A stretch of 64,000 bases of DNA from Holosporaceae bacterium. GTDB lineage: Bacteria > Pseudomonadota > Alphaproteobacteria > UBA3830. The position numbers and the translations under genes were made by a program. The notes beneath the pieces were generated by a model. That model saw only the letters and a program-made list of their open reading frames with translations, made no database searches and was not told where the DNA came from. Positions 36,392 through 46,111 of this stretch are shown one piece after another (position 1 is the first letter of the stretch; each line of letters begins with the position of its first letter). The DNA lies in NCBI GenBank assembly GCA_031269995.1, contig JAISYI010000022.1, positions 186,001 through 250,000 of the forward strand, given 5' to 3'.

Positions 36392-37669
36392 TCAAATGTT
36401 TTCGATCCACAATTTTTCCGTTGCCTCATCTATTTGTGCGAGGGCGCGATTTTTTGAGATCGTTGCCGCTCGTTCCGCTAGCGCTATCAGTCGGTCTGGA
36501 TTTTTCCAGAATTCCTCGCACACATAACAGATATCAGTGGCGGTTCTCACTTCAAATGCAATCTGTAAATTCTTTAAGAGCTCTGCCGATTCCCTCGCAT
36601 TATCTATGAACGGACCATGTAGCACTGGCTTCCCAAAAAGCGCTGGTTCGCAGATATTGTGACCGCCGACGGGAACCAATGATCCACCCACGAAACATAT
36701 ATCGGCAAGCTGAAAAAATGTTCCCACCTCCCCGAAGGTATCCACGCAGAAGATATCACAATCGTTGGAAAAGGTTTCATGAGATCTCAGAGAAAGCTTT
36801 GCTCCGTATTTTTGTGCGGTTTCGTAGATTTGATCCACTCGAGAGACATGCCTAGGGATAATTATCGTTATAAGGTTGAATTCTTTTCTCAAACCGCAAT
36901 GAGCCTCTAGGAGGATCTTCTCCTCCCCTTCATGAGTACTGGCAGCGACCAGTACTCTTCTCCCGACGCACATTCTTCTGCAGATTTCCAAAAGATTGTC
37001 GTCGCAGAGAAGGGGATCGTTAGCATATTTCAGATTATCCATGCGAACCACATTCTCAGATGAAAAACGCGCGTAGCGTTCGCGGTCCATTTCTGACTGT
37101 GCAAGAATCATGGTGAATTTTTTGAGAGTGTGCGCCAAAAAACCACGAATTTTTAACCATCTACAAAATGATCTTTGAGATAGTCTTGCATTCAGGAGAA
37201 ATATGGGGATTTTTCTTTTATAAAGCTCGCCAATGATATTCGGCCATATCTCTGACTCTAAAAAGAAAGCCCCACAGGGTCGCCAGTGATATAGAAACTT
37301 TCTGATCCAGACAGGATGATCTGCTACGCAAAACTGATGAAAACACCCCTCAATTCGAGCAATTTTTGGCCGCAGCAGATTAGCAGAAGCGACTGTAGTA
37401 GTCGTTAGCAATATCTGCATCTGCGAAGCTGTGAACCTCCGCCTTAAATGCCTAGCAAAAGTCAGAGCAGCGGTAGATTCCCCTATGCTGACGGCATGAA
37501 TCCAAATCAGAGGTCCTTCAGGGCTTACCTGGGTCGCTTGGCCAAAGTGATTGCAGACGCTGTCCCAATTGTCTTTTCCTTGCAGACATCTTGCATAGAA
37601 ATATAGTCTTAAGAGCGGAGAAAATAGACGAAACAAGAATTGGTACAATCTATGCATTCTTGCCGCCAT
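36392..37669 (-). CDS. waaA: 3-deoxy-D-manno-octulosonic acid transferase WaaA (KdtA)
   Basis: WaaA adds Kdo to lipid A precursor, the first step of LPS core synthesis. It shows an N-terminal membrane-associated segment, IWIHAVSIGESTAA near residue 54 with the catalytic Glu, and the GT30 C-terminal domain (GGSLVPVGGHNICEPALFGKPVLHGP). Its start overlaps the end of the DUF374 acyltransferase gene by 20 bases. With lpxC it shows that a Kdo-lipid A is made. Confidence 0.94.
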   Translation of the reverse strand: MAARMHRLYQFLFRLFSPLLRLYFYARCLQGKDNWDSVCNHFGQATQVSPEGPLIWIHAVSIGESTAALTFARHLRRRFTASQMQILLTTTTVASANLLRPKIARIEGCFHQFCVADHPVWIRKFLYHWRPCGAFFLESEIWPNIIGELYKRKIPIFLLNARLSQRSFCRWLKIRGFLAHTLKKFTMILAQSEMDRERYARFSSENVVRMDNLKYANDPLLCDDNLLEICRRMCVGRRVLVAASTHEGEEKILLEAHCGLRKEFNLITIIIPRHVSRVDQIYETAQKYGAKLSLRSHETFSNDCDIFCVDTFGEVGTFFQLADICFVGGSLVPVGGHNICEPALFGKPVLHGPFIDNARESAELLKNLQIAFEVRTATDICYVCEEFWKNPDRLIALAERAATISKNRALAQIDEATEKLWIENI

Positions 37670-38384
37670 TGTGATACATTAGAATCTCGTGAGCCTTTTG
37701 AGAGGCAGCATTGATTCTCGCCTCCACGCATTCTACAGCCTCCCTTTCGGACATTTGCCGGAGCTCTTCGGACGTTATCGGTGTTCCCCAAACCATCACG
37801 CCTCTATTAAATGGCCAAACCCAGATAAATCTATCCCAGGAATTAAATCGGAAGTACCTTTTTACGCAGAAACTATAGGTCAAAATGTCCACGTTACTTA
37901 GTTTAGCGACTGTTACGACGCCAGGTGCGAGTTTATGGCGAGGGCCCTTAGGCCCATCCGGAATTATGGCCACATATTCGCCATTTTTTACTAGCTGAAT
38001 TAATTTCCTTGCCGCTGCGATACCATTTTTGCCAGTGGATCCAAATACAGCCGGCATAGAGAAATGCTCCACGATTCTAGCCATCAGTCTTCCATCCAAA
38101 TGACTGGATGCCAACACGTGTAGCCGCTTTTTCCACTTCCACACGCAGGGGGCAATCATTAGCCGATCATGCCACATGCATACAACAAATGTCTTTCCGC
38201 TTCGATGGTATTTTTCTGGAATATCTTCCCCAATAACCTTCCACCGAGTTGTTAGATAGGACAACCTCATGAGAAAAGATATTATCTTTGCGACCACTGG
38301 TTCAAAAAACTTCTGATACCGAATTTTTTTTAAAAAATCTCTGTCGCCTATCTTTTTAAGATTTTTTATTAGAGAACCAGCCAA
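37650..38384 (-). CDS. DUF374 lysophospholipid acyltransferase family protein
   Basis: This LPLAT-like protein has the DUF374 hallmarks: CMWHDRLM near residue 69, with the catalytic His and Asp of an HxxxxD-like motif, and IIPDGPKGPRHKLAPG near residue 137. Such proteins are usually found next to waaA in alphaproteobacteria and are thought to acylate lipid A or a related lipid. The start is TTG at 38384 with GAGGT just upstream. It overlaps both neighbours (FkbM gene by 29 bases, waaA by 20). Confidence 0.85.
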   Translation of the reverse strand: MAGSLIKNLKKIGDRDFLKKIRYQKFFEPVVAKIISFLMRLSYLTTRWKVIGEDIPEKYHRSGKTFVVCMWHDRLMIAPCVWKWKKRLHVLASSHLDGRLMARIVEHFSMPAVFGSTGKNGIAAARKLIQLVKNGEYVAIIPDGPKGPRHKLAPGVVTVAKLSNVDILTYSFCVKRYFRFNSWDRFIWVWPFNRGVMVWGTPITSEELRQMSEREAVECVEARINAASQKAHEILMYHNGGKNA

Positions 38385-39411
38385 TAATTACCTCAAAAAT
38401 ACGCCGCGCAATACTCTTCTCTGGCTGCGGCAGTGACGGGGGATTGACTCCGTTAGGCATACAAACACATATTCCGACAATTGTATCTCCCAGCGAGATT
38501 TTTTTTAATGCGAAGGTTGGTTCGTAAGCAATTTTGTACATTTCATATCCCATCTTCGTAATCAATTCCCTCAGCGCGGAACAGGTCGTTCCGTTGTTCT
38601 CCAGAGCACTATTATTCACTCCTAGCACAATAATGGGCAGGAACCTCTCGATGATTTTCTCAGCTCCCTTTAGTGCCCTCATCTCGCTACCTTCGATATT
38701 GAGTAAAAGAACATCAATGTGCGTTATTTTCTTTCTTTCCGCAAAATCATCAAGCGTTATCGAGTCCACCGTCTCTATTCCGATGTTTTCTACGCCCTTA
38801 GAACTGATCCCCACTCCCAGCGTATTGAGGGAGCTCCTCTCCTCGCTAGCTACCAGTAAATTTGCCTTTCCGTTCTGATCCGAAACTGCTAAACGATGTG
38901 TAGAAATTACATTCCCAAGTCCATTTAGATTTACATTGTCTACCAGTCTCCTGAAATCACGTACGCTTGGCTCAATGGCGAAAACATGACCATTTTTTCC
39001 GACGATTCTACTGGCCAATAGCGCCAGATCGCCGATATGTGCACCAGCATCGATGAAAACACTGCCAGATGAAAGCAAAGATTGAAGCACGACAACTAAA
39101 TTAGGATTGTAGACTTCTCTTACAAACAACGCTCTACAAATTTCATTTCCAGGGTAGATCCAGAGACGCAACCCTCCATATCTCCACAGCATGACAATTG
39201 GCTTCTTAAGGAAAAGATACTGCCACCATCTTAGCCATCCCTCAAAGGAACGAGCAGAATCTGCAGAATTCGGACTCCAGTCGCTCTCTGGAACTATTTT
39301 CTCACGCAACGCATCTTCTTCGCAGTGTCCTGTGTTGCCAGATAGTCTGGTCGCACTTACAGGAAGAGCATTATCAGCCTCCCCAGCGATAAGCAAACTT
39401 TGGCCCTGCAT
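38356..39411 (-). CDS. FkbM family methyltransferase
   Basis: The FkbM O-methyltransferase domain is seen from the SAM motif VFIDAGAHIGDLALLASR, through FAIEPSVRDFRRL, to the family's LLLNIEGSEMRALKGAEK. Enzymes of this type methylate sugars or other surface and secondary metabolites. Context (waaA, acyltransferase, GT25) suggests LPS or surface glycan decoration. The start is unclear: I use the ATG at 39411, but a GTG at 39426 or a TTG at 39525 would add a hydrophobic N-terminal segment. Confidence 0.85.
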   Translation of the reverse strand: MQGQSLLIAGEADNALPVSATRLSGNTGHCEEDALREKIVPESDWSPNSADSARSFEGWLRWWQYLFLKKPIVMLWRYGGLRLWIYPGNEICRALFVREVYNPNLVVVLQSLLSSGSVFIDAGAHIGDLALLASRIVGKNGHVFAIEPSVRDFRRLVDNVNLNGLGNVISTHRLAVSDQNGKANLLVASEERSSLNTLGVGISSKGVENIGIETVDSITLDDFAERKKITHIDVLLLNIEGSEMRALKGAEKIIERFLPIIVLGVNNSALENNGTTCSALRELITKMGYEMYKIAYEPTFALKKISLGDTIVGICVCMPNGVNPPSLPQPEKSIARRIFEVIIGWFSNKKS

Positions 39412-39580
39412 TAACAAAGAAATCACTCCAATCCTATATATGGAAAGAAACCATTTCAGCAATAAACTACTCCAAGTATGAAAAACTACAGAGTTAAGCG
39501 TAATTAGTTCATAAAAAAACCACAATAGTTATTTCTCAAGAAATAGACAATTATAGAGCGGCAAAGGTGCAGATTTCGTA

Positions 39581-40369
39581 TTATAGCCATTTGTCGAATT
39601 GCGAACGAATCCAGCAGAGCAGATTATACGTAAAATGAATAATGCTTCGTTGTACATTATGTACGATATTGGCGAACGAAATTTTGGCATTTTTTTCATT
39701 GGGCTCAACTTTTATCTGGGATTTTACTGCCATCTGCGAAACAACCCGCGGCTCTATGCCTACGAACCTAATGCCAAACTCCCAGGCTGCCGAGAAATAA
39801 TGGTCCAGAGGAAATTTTATGGGGTAAAATTTCCTCAACATTTCGCATACTGCCTTACGATTTACCAAATAGCATCCTGCGTGGGTAACGTTAGTAAGAT
39901 AGAATACCAAGCGTTTTCCAGAGGCTTTTCCGTAATTCAGCGTAGCGAAAGATACTGGACATCCATGGTGTTTGACCTCAAAACTGACTATATCCCAGAG
40001 CGTTTTCCTTTCTATTAAAGCCAATATTATTTCACGCAATTCACTCGGATCAAATAGAACGTCGTCCTCAAAAACTAGAGCAAATTCATTATCAGATTCA
40101 AGAAATTTGCACCAAGCTTTTTTGTGGCTCAGTGAACAACCGATGGTGCCTGTCTCCGGGGACATCTTGAAGATTTCTCTGTAGGTTTTTGTATCGGCAA
40201 CCCTCTCGATCTCTTCTCTGGATAATTCTATCCCGTCGATCGCTGAGATTCTTTCAAATGGAAATCCCAGCGTAAGAATCCGCGGAGAAACAGCGGTGAG
40301 CCGTTCATTCGCTCTATCCAAATTTATCAGGTATGAACCAACGCCTCCATCTATATAAATTCTACTCAT
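39581..40369 (-). CDS. Glycosyltransferase family 25 (LPS oligosaccharide synthesis)
   Basis: GT25 enzymes transfer galactose or glucose to LPS core. The signatures are VGSYLINLDRANERL near the start, GTIGCSLSHKKAW near residue 74, and the metal-binding FEDDV at about 100. The protein has 262 residues. It lies upstream of the FkbM gene in the same direction, with xthA 26 bases further upstream. The acceptor sugar cannot be told. Confidence 0.88.
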   Translation of the reverse strand: MSRIYIDGGVGSYLINLDRANERLTAVSPRILTLGFPFERISAIDGIELSREEIERVADTKTYREIFKMSPETGTIGCSLSHKKAWCKFLESDNEFALVFEDDVLFDPSELREIILALIERKTLWDIVSFEVKHHGCPVSFATLNYGKASGKRLVFYLTNVTHAGCYLVNRKAVCEMLRKFYPIKFPLDHYFSAAWEFGIRFVGIEPRVVSQMAVKSQIKVEPNEKNAKISFANIVHNVQRSIIHFTYNLLCWIRSQFDKWL

Positions 40370-40395
40370 TGCAGTACCTCAGCCGTTGCCGCTAT

Positions 40396-41133
40396 CTATC
40401 CTGTTATTTTCGTCAGTTCACACGCGATGGGAGCGTGATCAGACGGCCTGTTCAGTTCTCTTGCGTAGCGTAGTACTGATCCCCCAGTAAACAGCTTTTG
40501 GGCTCTTGGAGACAGATAAAATTGATCGATTCTAAACCCGTTATTTTTTTTAAACCCGCACTGCCGATAGCTCCACCAGGTATAGCCATTATCTTCCAGA
40601 GGATCTTGATACCCTATGTCCCTGAAGCATTTCACAGCTTCCCTCTCGCGCTGACTTGCAGTAATTCCGTCGTATCCCTCGATGTAAATATCCTGCGGGT
40701 AAGGAGCGACGTTATAATCGCCTCCAGCAACGAAGATTTCGCCCTTTAAATTGGTGAATTTTTGCTGCAAATTTTCCAGAAAATCCAGTTTATAAAAATA
40801 CTGCGGAGCGTTTACCTCCTGCCCATTGGGGACGTAAATTGAAGCAACGAATATTCCCCCGGTAAAGGCCTCCAGATAACGGGCTTCTTCGCTAAAATCT
40901 CCACTTATATCCTCAAGCGGATACTTTGAGAAAATCGCGACACCATTTCGTCCCTTTTGCCCCTTGACGGCTGCATTGTACCCAAGATCGTCGAAATACT
41001 CGGACGGAAATTGCTGATCTTCAACGCGTGTCTCCTGCAACAAAAAAATATCCGGATTCTCTCTTTTCGCAACCTCTAGGAAGTTTTCAACGCGCGCTCT
41101 TATGGAATTCACATTCCAGGATATTATTTTCAT
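40396..41133 (-). CDS. xthA: Exodeoxyribonuclease III (AP endonuclease) XthA
   Basis: XthA cleaves at abasic sites and degrades 3' ends in base-excision repair. The catalytic motifs are KIISWNVNSIRAR, the metal-binding Glu in FLLQETRVED, GGDYNVAP, and the terminal RPSDHAPI with the catalytic Asp-His. The ATG at 41133 fits the family N-terminus MKIISWNVNS; an upstream TTG adds six residues with no support. Confidence 0.95.
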   Translation of the reverse strand: MKIISWNVNSIRARVENFLEVAKRENPDIFLLQETRVEDQQFPSEYFDDLGYNAAVKGQKGRNGVAIFSKYPLEDISGDFSEEARYLEAFTGGIFVASIYVPNGQEVNAPQYFYKLDFLENLQQKFTNLKGEIFVAGGDYNVAPYPQDIYIEGYDGITASQREREAVKCFRDIGYQDPLEDNGYTWWSYRQCGFKKNNGFRIDQFYLSPRAQKLFTGGSVLRYARELNRPSDHAPIACELTKITG

Positions 41134-41208
41134 ATTCTTTCGGTTCGCCAATGCACTTTCATATATTAGGGATGTTTTATATAATGAAGCGATAGTAAGA
41201 TATAGGGT

Positions 41209-42141
41209 ATGAAAAAATTTTCCGCTGAGTTATCAGAATTTGAAATCGACGGACTGAGAGAAAGTTCGCTTTCACAAACTGTTCGTGTTGGATCTCCAGC
41301 ACTCGAAGAAATACTCTACAGGCCGTTTCATATTTTAAATCATGGTTTTATCCGCGTGATAGATTATATGGGAACGGACGCATCGATAGTCCAGGCAGCT
41401 CGCGTTTCCTATGGAGCCGGAACTAAAAAAGTACAGGAAGATCGTGGATTGATCAATTACCTTATGAGGCATCGCCATACCACACCATTCGAAATGTGTG
41501 AGATCAAAATGCATCTAAAAATGCCAATATTCGTCGCACGCCAGTGGGTTCGCCATCGTACGGCAAGCATGAATGAATACTCAGCCAGATATTCCGTTCT
41601 CAGTAACGAATTTTATCTGCCGGAAATTTCGCAGATCGCATGGCAATCTGAAACGAACAAACAAGGAAAATCTAACAAAAGGCTACCCGAGGACCATTCA
41701 CGAAAGGTTCTGGAGATTCTGGAGCGATTATCCACAGAAGCCTATAAGAAATATTCCCACATGCTCGACGATTTATCCCTGACCAGAGAGTTAGCGCGGA
41801 CTGTGCTTCCTCTTAGTGTTTATACTGAGATGTACTGGAAGATAGACCTGCACAACTTAATGCACTTTCTAACGCTTCGTGCAGATTCTAATGCTCAGTA
41901 TGAAATAAGATGTTACGCGGAAGTGATCCTGAACATTTTGGAGAAGTGGTTGCCGCTTACCTACGAGGCCTTCATCGACTATAGAAAGGATTCCGTTTTA
42001 CTATCAAAAAAATGCAAAGAATTAATAACGCGCATGCTGAATGGAGAGCACATAACCAGAGAAAAGAGCGATCTCAGCATCGGTGAATGGCAAGATTTTG
42101 TAAATATGTTTAATATCAGGCCTTCTGCGAAGGCTGAATAG
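41209..42141 (+). CDS. thyX: Flavin-dependent thymidylate synthase ThyX
   Basis: ThyX makes dTMP from dUMP with FAD and methylene-tetrahydrofolate, without needing a ThyA-type dihydrofolate reductase cycle. The signature RHRxxSxNExSxRY is complete at residues 115-128, and RHRHTTPFE precedes it. It has 310 residues, of usual size for alphaproteobacteria. rpe begins two bases after its stop. Confidence 0.96.
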   Translation: MKKFSAELSEFEIDGLRESSLSQTVRVGSPALEEILYRPFHILNHGFIRVIDYMGTDASIVQAARVSYGAGTKKVQEDRGLINYLMRHRHTTPFEMCEIKMHLKMPIFVARQWVRHRTASMNEYSARYSVLSNEFYLPEISQIAWQSETNKQGKSNKRLPEDHSRKVLEILERLSTEAYKKYSHMLDDLSLTRELARTVLPLSVYTEMYWKIDLHNLMHFLTLRADSNAQYEIRCYAEVILNILEKWLPLTYEAFIDYRKDSVLLSKKCKELITRMLNGEHITREKSDLSIGEWQDFVNMFNIRPSAKAE

Positions 42142-42143
42142 GA

Positions 42144-42788
42144 ATGCTCGTTTGCCCATCGATGCTGTCTGCGGATCCAACAAACCTTGGTCAAGCTCTA
42201 TTTGCCGTGGAACGGGCGGGAGCGGACGCTGTGCACTGGGATGTAATGGATGGAGTTTTCGTAGATGCGATTACTTTTGGCTCCTCTGTAATCGCGGCGC
42301 ATAGAGGGTTGTCGCGACTTCGCTTTGACGTGCATCTAATGACGATCGATCCCGATAAACATCTGAAGAGTTTCGCCGATGCGGGTGCAGATGTTCTCGT
42401 AGTTCACATCGAAGCTTGCTTACATCTGCATCGTACCATGACCGTTATAAAATCCCTCGGGAAAAAAGTCGGAGTTGCGTTCAATCCAGCAACCCACTGG
42501 AATGCCATCGAGTATTGCGCGGAAGTCCTTGACATGGTTGTTGTTATGACCGTGAATCCCGGCAGTTCTGGGCAGGATTTTTTGTGGAATCAGCTAGAAA
42601 AAATTTCTGCCTTGCGAAGGATTCTTCCATCATCGGTTGAAATTTGTGTGGATGGCGGCATCAGTGATCAAACTATCGCTGATTGTGCGCAATGCGGAGC
42701 AGATAGCTGCGTTTCTGGATCATATATCTTTCAGAACAATGATCGTACTGACGATGCAATACGAAGATTAAAAGAAAATTGCACCTAA
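42144..42788 (+). CDS. rpe: Ribulose-phosphate 3-epimerase
   Basis: Rpe interconverts ribulose-5-phosphate and xylulose-5-phosphate in the pentose phosphate pathway. Metal-binding and catalytic features are PSMLSADPTNL, HWDVMDGVFV, FDVHLM and VNPGSSGQDF followed by CVDGGIS, in a TIM barrel of 214 residues. It follows thyX after two bases and is probably co-transcribed with it. Confidence 0.95.
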   Translation: MLVCPSMLSADPTNLGQALFAVERAGADAVHWDVMDGVFVDAITFGSSVIAAHRGLSRLRFDVHLMTIDPDKHLKSFADAGADVLVVHIEACLHLHRTMTVIKSLGKKVGVAFNPATHWNAIEYCAEVLDMVVVMTVNPGSSGQDFLWNQLEKISALRRILPSSVEICVDGGISDQTIADCAQCGADSCVSGSYIFQNNDRTDDAIRRLKENCT

Positions 42789-42959
42789 GATTTTATAACT
42801 ATCTACAGAGAATAAGATGGCATCTTAGATGAAATGATCACAGAGATTATATTCGAGAAAAAAATTTATAATAAAGATGAGGTGAACATTAAATCAACCT
42901 TTTTTTTCTAATATCGACAATAGATGTTTTTTTATTGAAGCATAGATCTTAGGAAAAAA

Positions 42960-43610
42960 ATGTTGAATATAAACCTTATGATAGAACGATTTAAAACAAT
43001 CGCATCAGTAAATCAACGATCACGGATCGTAGCAAAACTGCGGCAAAAAGTCGGCAATGCCGTTCTGGAAACCTCAATAACGCTTCCCATACTCTGCGTT
43101 CTGATATTTTTTATATTGGAGATGATTAAAATAAACGATGTACAGATGTCCGTTGACGCTATCGCAATGGAATTAGCATTTGACTTTATGTCATCCAGAG
43201 CAACGGCTAATTTCAACACAATCATCGACAAACACAGGCCGCCATTTATTCGTTCTGCGACTATAAGGTGGTACATCACTCACTACCCAAATATAACTAA
43301 AATGAACGAGGTAGCCCCCTATGGGGGAAGTGAAGTGTATTGGCCAAACGGGAACGGACAAGTAGATGGTTTAAAACATTTTATAGATGTTGATAGCGAT
43401 GGATCGCGAAAGGAATCAGGAGGTTCTTCGATCGGCTACCAATCCCCCACTACAACAGTGGCTAACGGAACAGCATTCGTGTTAACGGTTGTTTGCTACT
43501 ATCCATTTTCAAGTTCATTTGTAAAAAGTTTTATTGCCGGCGGATCCAATACCGAAAGTAGAGAAATGTTTCTGGTTTGGGGAAGATGCGTCGGCATCTG
43601 CGGCAGTTAA
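42960..43610 (+). CDS. TadE-like pseudopilin
   Basis: An N-terminal basic region is followed by a prepilin-like motif, G32 then Glu at +5 (VGNAVLETSI), and a hydrophobic helix (38-57), as in TadE pseudopilins cut by the CpaA peptidase. The rest is extracytoplasmic and contains APYGGSEVYWPN and, near the end, a hydrophobic strand followed by YYPFSSSFVKSF and IAGGSN. The gene at 56610-57326 is a paralogue with the same motifs. It lies about 31 kb from the Tad operon. AGGA precedes the ATG. The TadE assignment is by motif and layout. Confidence 0.75.
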   Translation: MLNINLMIERFKTIASVNQRSRIVAKLRQKVGNAVLETSITLPILCVLIFFILEMIKINDVQMSVDAIAMELAFDFMSSRATANFNTIIDKHRPPFIRSATIRWYITHYPNITKMNEVAPYGGSEVYWPNGNGQVDGLKHFIDVDSDGSRKESGGSSIGYQSPTTTVANGTAFVLTVVCYYPFSSSFVKSFIAGGSNTESREMFLVWGRCVGICGS

Positions 43611-43659
43611 TAGCCATCAAGGCATAGAACTCTATTCTGTAAACGCCATAAAAAAACGA

Positions 43660-43732
43660 TGGGCCCGGTAAGATTTGAACTTACGACTACTCCGTTATGA
43701 GCGGAGGGCTCTAACCGCTGAACTACAGGCCC
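43660..43732 (-). tRNA. tRNA with CAT anticodon, probably tRNA-Ile2
   Basis: The cloverleaf can be drawn: acceptor GGGCCTG pairs with CGGGCCC, with a 3' A discriminator; the anticodon stem CTCCG/CGGAG has the loop CTCATAA. The CAT anticodon fits either Met or the isoleucine species modified by TilS. The body resembles bacterial tRNA-Ile2 (GGGCCTGTAG start, variable loop), so I favour Ile. CCA is not encoded. Confidence 0.88.
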
Positions 43733-43765
43733 GTTTTTCCTAAAATACGCATTCATATTCATAAG

Positions 43766-44677
43766 TCAACAAGATAACAAAGCTGCTTCACGGATTTTTA
43801 GTTTCACAGGCGCAGTTACTGTGGAAGCATACTTCGTTCGCTGGAAAACCAATGTTGTCCATCCGCTGCGCTCATACTTGAATTTTACGCTCATCCCGAG
43901 GGTAATATATCGATTAAAAACGCTGTGATCATCCGATGTAAAGCCAGATACAATAAGAATCCCATTCTCAGAAAGACAGGAAACAATAGCTTCTCCAATG
44001 ACTATCAGAGGATCTGCTAAAATATTTGCTACAATAAAATCATGCTTTCGATAACGAAATTCATGGGCTTGATTGAAAAATACAGAAACTTTTTGAGAGA
44101 CCTTATTTATCAACATGTTTTCCCGGGCGACACGCACTGCTTCCATATCGTTGTCGCAGGCTTCTACACGAATCGCCCCTAGCTTTGCAAGCGCGACGCT
44201 CAGGATACCGGATCCACATCCAATATCTAATGCACGGCGATGTACTTTTTTATTGAAAAATGTCTGACAGGCAAGTAGGCAACAGCCGGTTGTCGGGTGC
44301 TCTCCTGTTCCAAATGCCGTCGAAGCGGCGATTTCAATCGCAATTTTATTAGATGGTGGTAAACTGCCACGCATATGCGGGCCGAACATATAGAAATCAC
44401 CGACAATAAAAGGTCTAAAATTCTCAAAGCTCTTCTGTAACCAATTTACCTGTTCTTGCTCTCTAATTTCCACCCTATTGCACACGTATTTACACAAAAC
44501 AGCGCGAATTTCTGATTCCGAAATCGCCTGCTGATGTAATACTTCAACAAACCATAAATTGCCTATCCCCTGCGCACAAGAGACAACGTTATACCCTCTT
44601 TCGAACAGTAGATCAACCGCCTCAAAGGCAGCTCCGATCTCAAAATCTCCAACAACGTGTATGAAAATCTTTTCCAT
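43766..44677 (-). CDS. prmA: Ribosomal protein L11 methyltransferase PrmA
   Basis: PrmA trimethylates ribosomal protein L11. The SAM motif ALDIGCGSGILSVALAKLG is near residue 166, and the family motifs FGTGEHPTT and VANILADPL are present. The 303 residues include the N-terminal substrate-binding domain. Its ATG overlaps the infC stop by one base (TAATG). Confidence 0.94.
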   Translation of the reverse strand: MEKIFIHVVGDFEIGAAFEAVDLLFERGYNVVSCAQGIGNLWFVEVLHQQAISESEIRAVLCKYVCNRVEIREQEQVNWLQKSFENFRPFIVGDFYMFGPHMRGSLPPSNKIAIEIAASTAFGTGEHPTTGCCLLACQTFFNKKVHRRALDIGCGSGILSVALAKLGAIRVEACDNDMEAVRVARENMLINKVSQKVSVFFNQAHEFRYRKHDFIVANILADPLIVIGEAIVSCLSENGILIVSGFTSDDHSVFNRYITLGMSVKFKYERSGWTTLVFQRTKYASTVTAPVKLKIREAALLSC

Positions 44678-45210
44678 TATTTTGAAACATGGGGAACGAG
44701 GATCATAACCATCTGTCTTCCCTCTAGTTGTTGAGCTCCATCACGCTTCGCTATTTCCTTCATATCCTCCGTGAGGCGATCAAGGAGCTTTTCCCCTATT
44801 TCTTTATGAGAAATCTCTCGACCACGAAAGCGCAAAGTAACTTTTATTCTATTGCCATCACCAATAAATCTTCTGATGCTGGAGAGTTTTACCTGATAAT
44901 CATGATCCCCTATCGACGGAGTTAGCTTCACTTCCTTCGTCTCTACGATCTTCTGTTTCCTCTTGGCTTCAGACTTTTTCTTTTGCTGCTCGTATTTTAG
45001 TTTTCCATAATCTACAATTTTGCACACTGGAGGAACCGACTGGGCTGAGATTTCCACCAAGTCTAAACCTACCTCCCTCGCTTTTATCATTGCCTCCTTT
45101 GTACTAATGATCCCAACTGCTTTACCATCTTGATCTATCAGCCGCACCTGCGGAACTATAATGGCTTTATTGACTCTATATTTTCCTTCCGTAAAACTAT
45201 CCCCTTGCAA
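44677..45210 (-). CDS. infC: Translation initiation factor IF-3
   Basis: IF-3 prevents premature subunit joining and checks start codons. The N-terminal domain shows VRLIDQDGKAVGI and CKIVDYGKLKYEQQKK. The C-terminal domain shows KEVKLTPSIGDHDYQVKLS and KVTLRFRGREISHKEIG. The start is a TTG at 45210 after GGAGG; unusual infC starts are known to allow IF-3 autoregulation. rpmI and rplT, its usual partners, do not follow; prmA does. Confidence 0.95.
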   Translation of the reverse strand: MQGDSFTEGKYRVNKAIIVPQVRLIDQDGKAVGIISTKEAMIKAREVGLDLVEISAQSVPPVCKIVDYGKLKYEQQKKKSEAKRKQKIVETKEVKLTPSIGDHDYQVKLSSIRRFIGDGNRIKVTLRFRGREISHKEIGEKLLDRLTEDMKEIAKRDGAQQLEGRQMVMILVPHVSK

Positions 45211-45378
45211 ACAAGACCTCCCAATTAACCCCTGCGGCGCAAGCCTAATGGGTTTTTGGGGAAAAGCAAGGATAAATCAACGAGCTTCGTCACCTCTGTT
45301 GCCGGAAAGCAATATGTAAGACATTATGGAACGACTCATAACAATCTCTTCTGGCTCATCCTGGCTACTCTTTCCGCA

Positions 45379-45455
45379 TGGTGCGATCGGTGGGATTTGA
45401 ACCTACGACCCCAGGATTAGGAATCCTGTGCTCTATCCAACTGAGCTACGACCGC
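45379..45455 (-). tRNA. tRNA-Arg (CCT)
   Basis: The sequence folds as a tRNA with acceptor GCGGTCG paired with CGATCGC, discriminator A and an encoded CCA. The anticodon stem CAGGA/TCCTG holds the loop TTCCTAA, giving anticodon CCT for the AGG codon. The T-arm contains GTTCAAATC. Confidence 0.96.
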
Positions 45456-45573
45456 ATCCTCGGCGAATCTATCTTAAAGGAAAATTTTCCTCAAGAGATT
45501 CCAGGGCTTGTTATCAGGCCTAATATCTTAACCGTTATGATGGCAATCAAGGTATTGCAAATACCTCTAAGAT

Positions 45574-46041
45574 TTAAACTGTCGCTTGCTTCTGTTGTCG
45601 TATTTCTCTGAAAAAAATTCTAAGCAGATCTCCGCATTCTGTCTCGCGGATTCCTCCAACGACATCTACCCTACGCTGCGAGAACTTGAAAACGCGCGGA
45701 CCATGCTCGATAGCTCCACACTTTATATCGTAAGCGCCGAAGTACAATCTGCGGATTCCTGACAGGGAAATAGCCTGCGCACACATAGCGCAGGGCTCCA
45801 GCGTAACAAACATGTCACACTCTTCGAGTATACAGGAACCGAGAGATGCGCATGCCCTTTGGATGGCTAGAATTTCCGCATGCGCCGTTGGATCGCAGCT
45901 GCGAATCGTTTCGTTTCCAGCCGCCGACTGTACATCATTGTGATATACTATCACTGCTCCTACTGGCACAGATCCTCGTAATCCAGCATTTTTAGCTTCC
46001 TCAATGGCTAGCTCCATGAAGTAACCGCAAGTTTTTTTCAT
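45574..46041 (-). CDS. tadA: tRNA-specific adenosine deaminase TadA
   Basis: This TadA makes inosine-34 in tRNA-Arg(ACG) and is unrelated to the Tad pilus ATPase of the same symbol. The zinc site is His54 and Glu56 in HAEILAI, with Cys84 and Cys87 in PCAMC. The protein has 155 residues. It is divergent from the short gene at 46112. Confidence 0.94.
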   Translation of the reverse strand: MKKTCGYFMELAIEEAKNAGLRGSVPVGAVIVYHNDVQSAAGNETIRSCDPTAHAEILAIQRACASLGSCILEECDMFVTLEPCAMCAQAISLSGIRRLYFGAYDIKCGAIEHGPRVFKFSQRRVDVVGGIRETECGDLLRIFFREIRQQKQATV

Positions 46042-46111
46042 TTTGCTTCGAGCGTTAAACGTAATTTTACCAAAGCATCATACCATATGGGGCAGCAAAA
46101 GGAACACAAGC

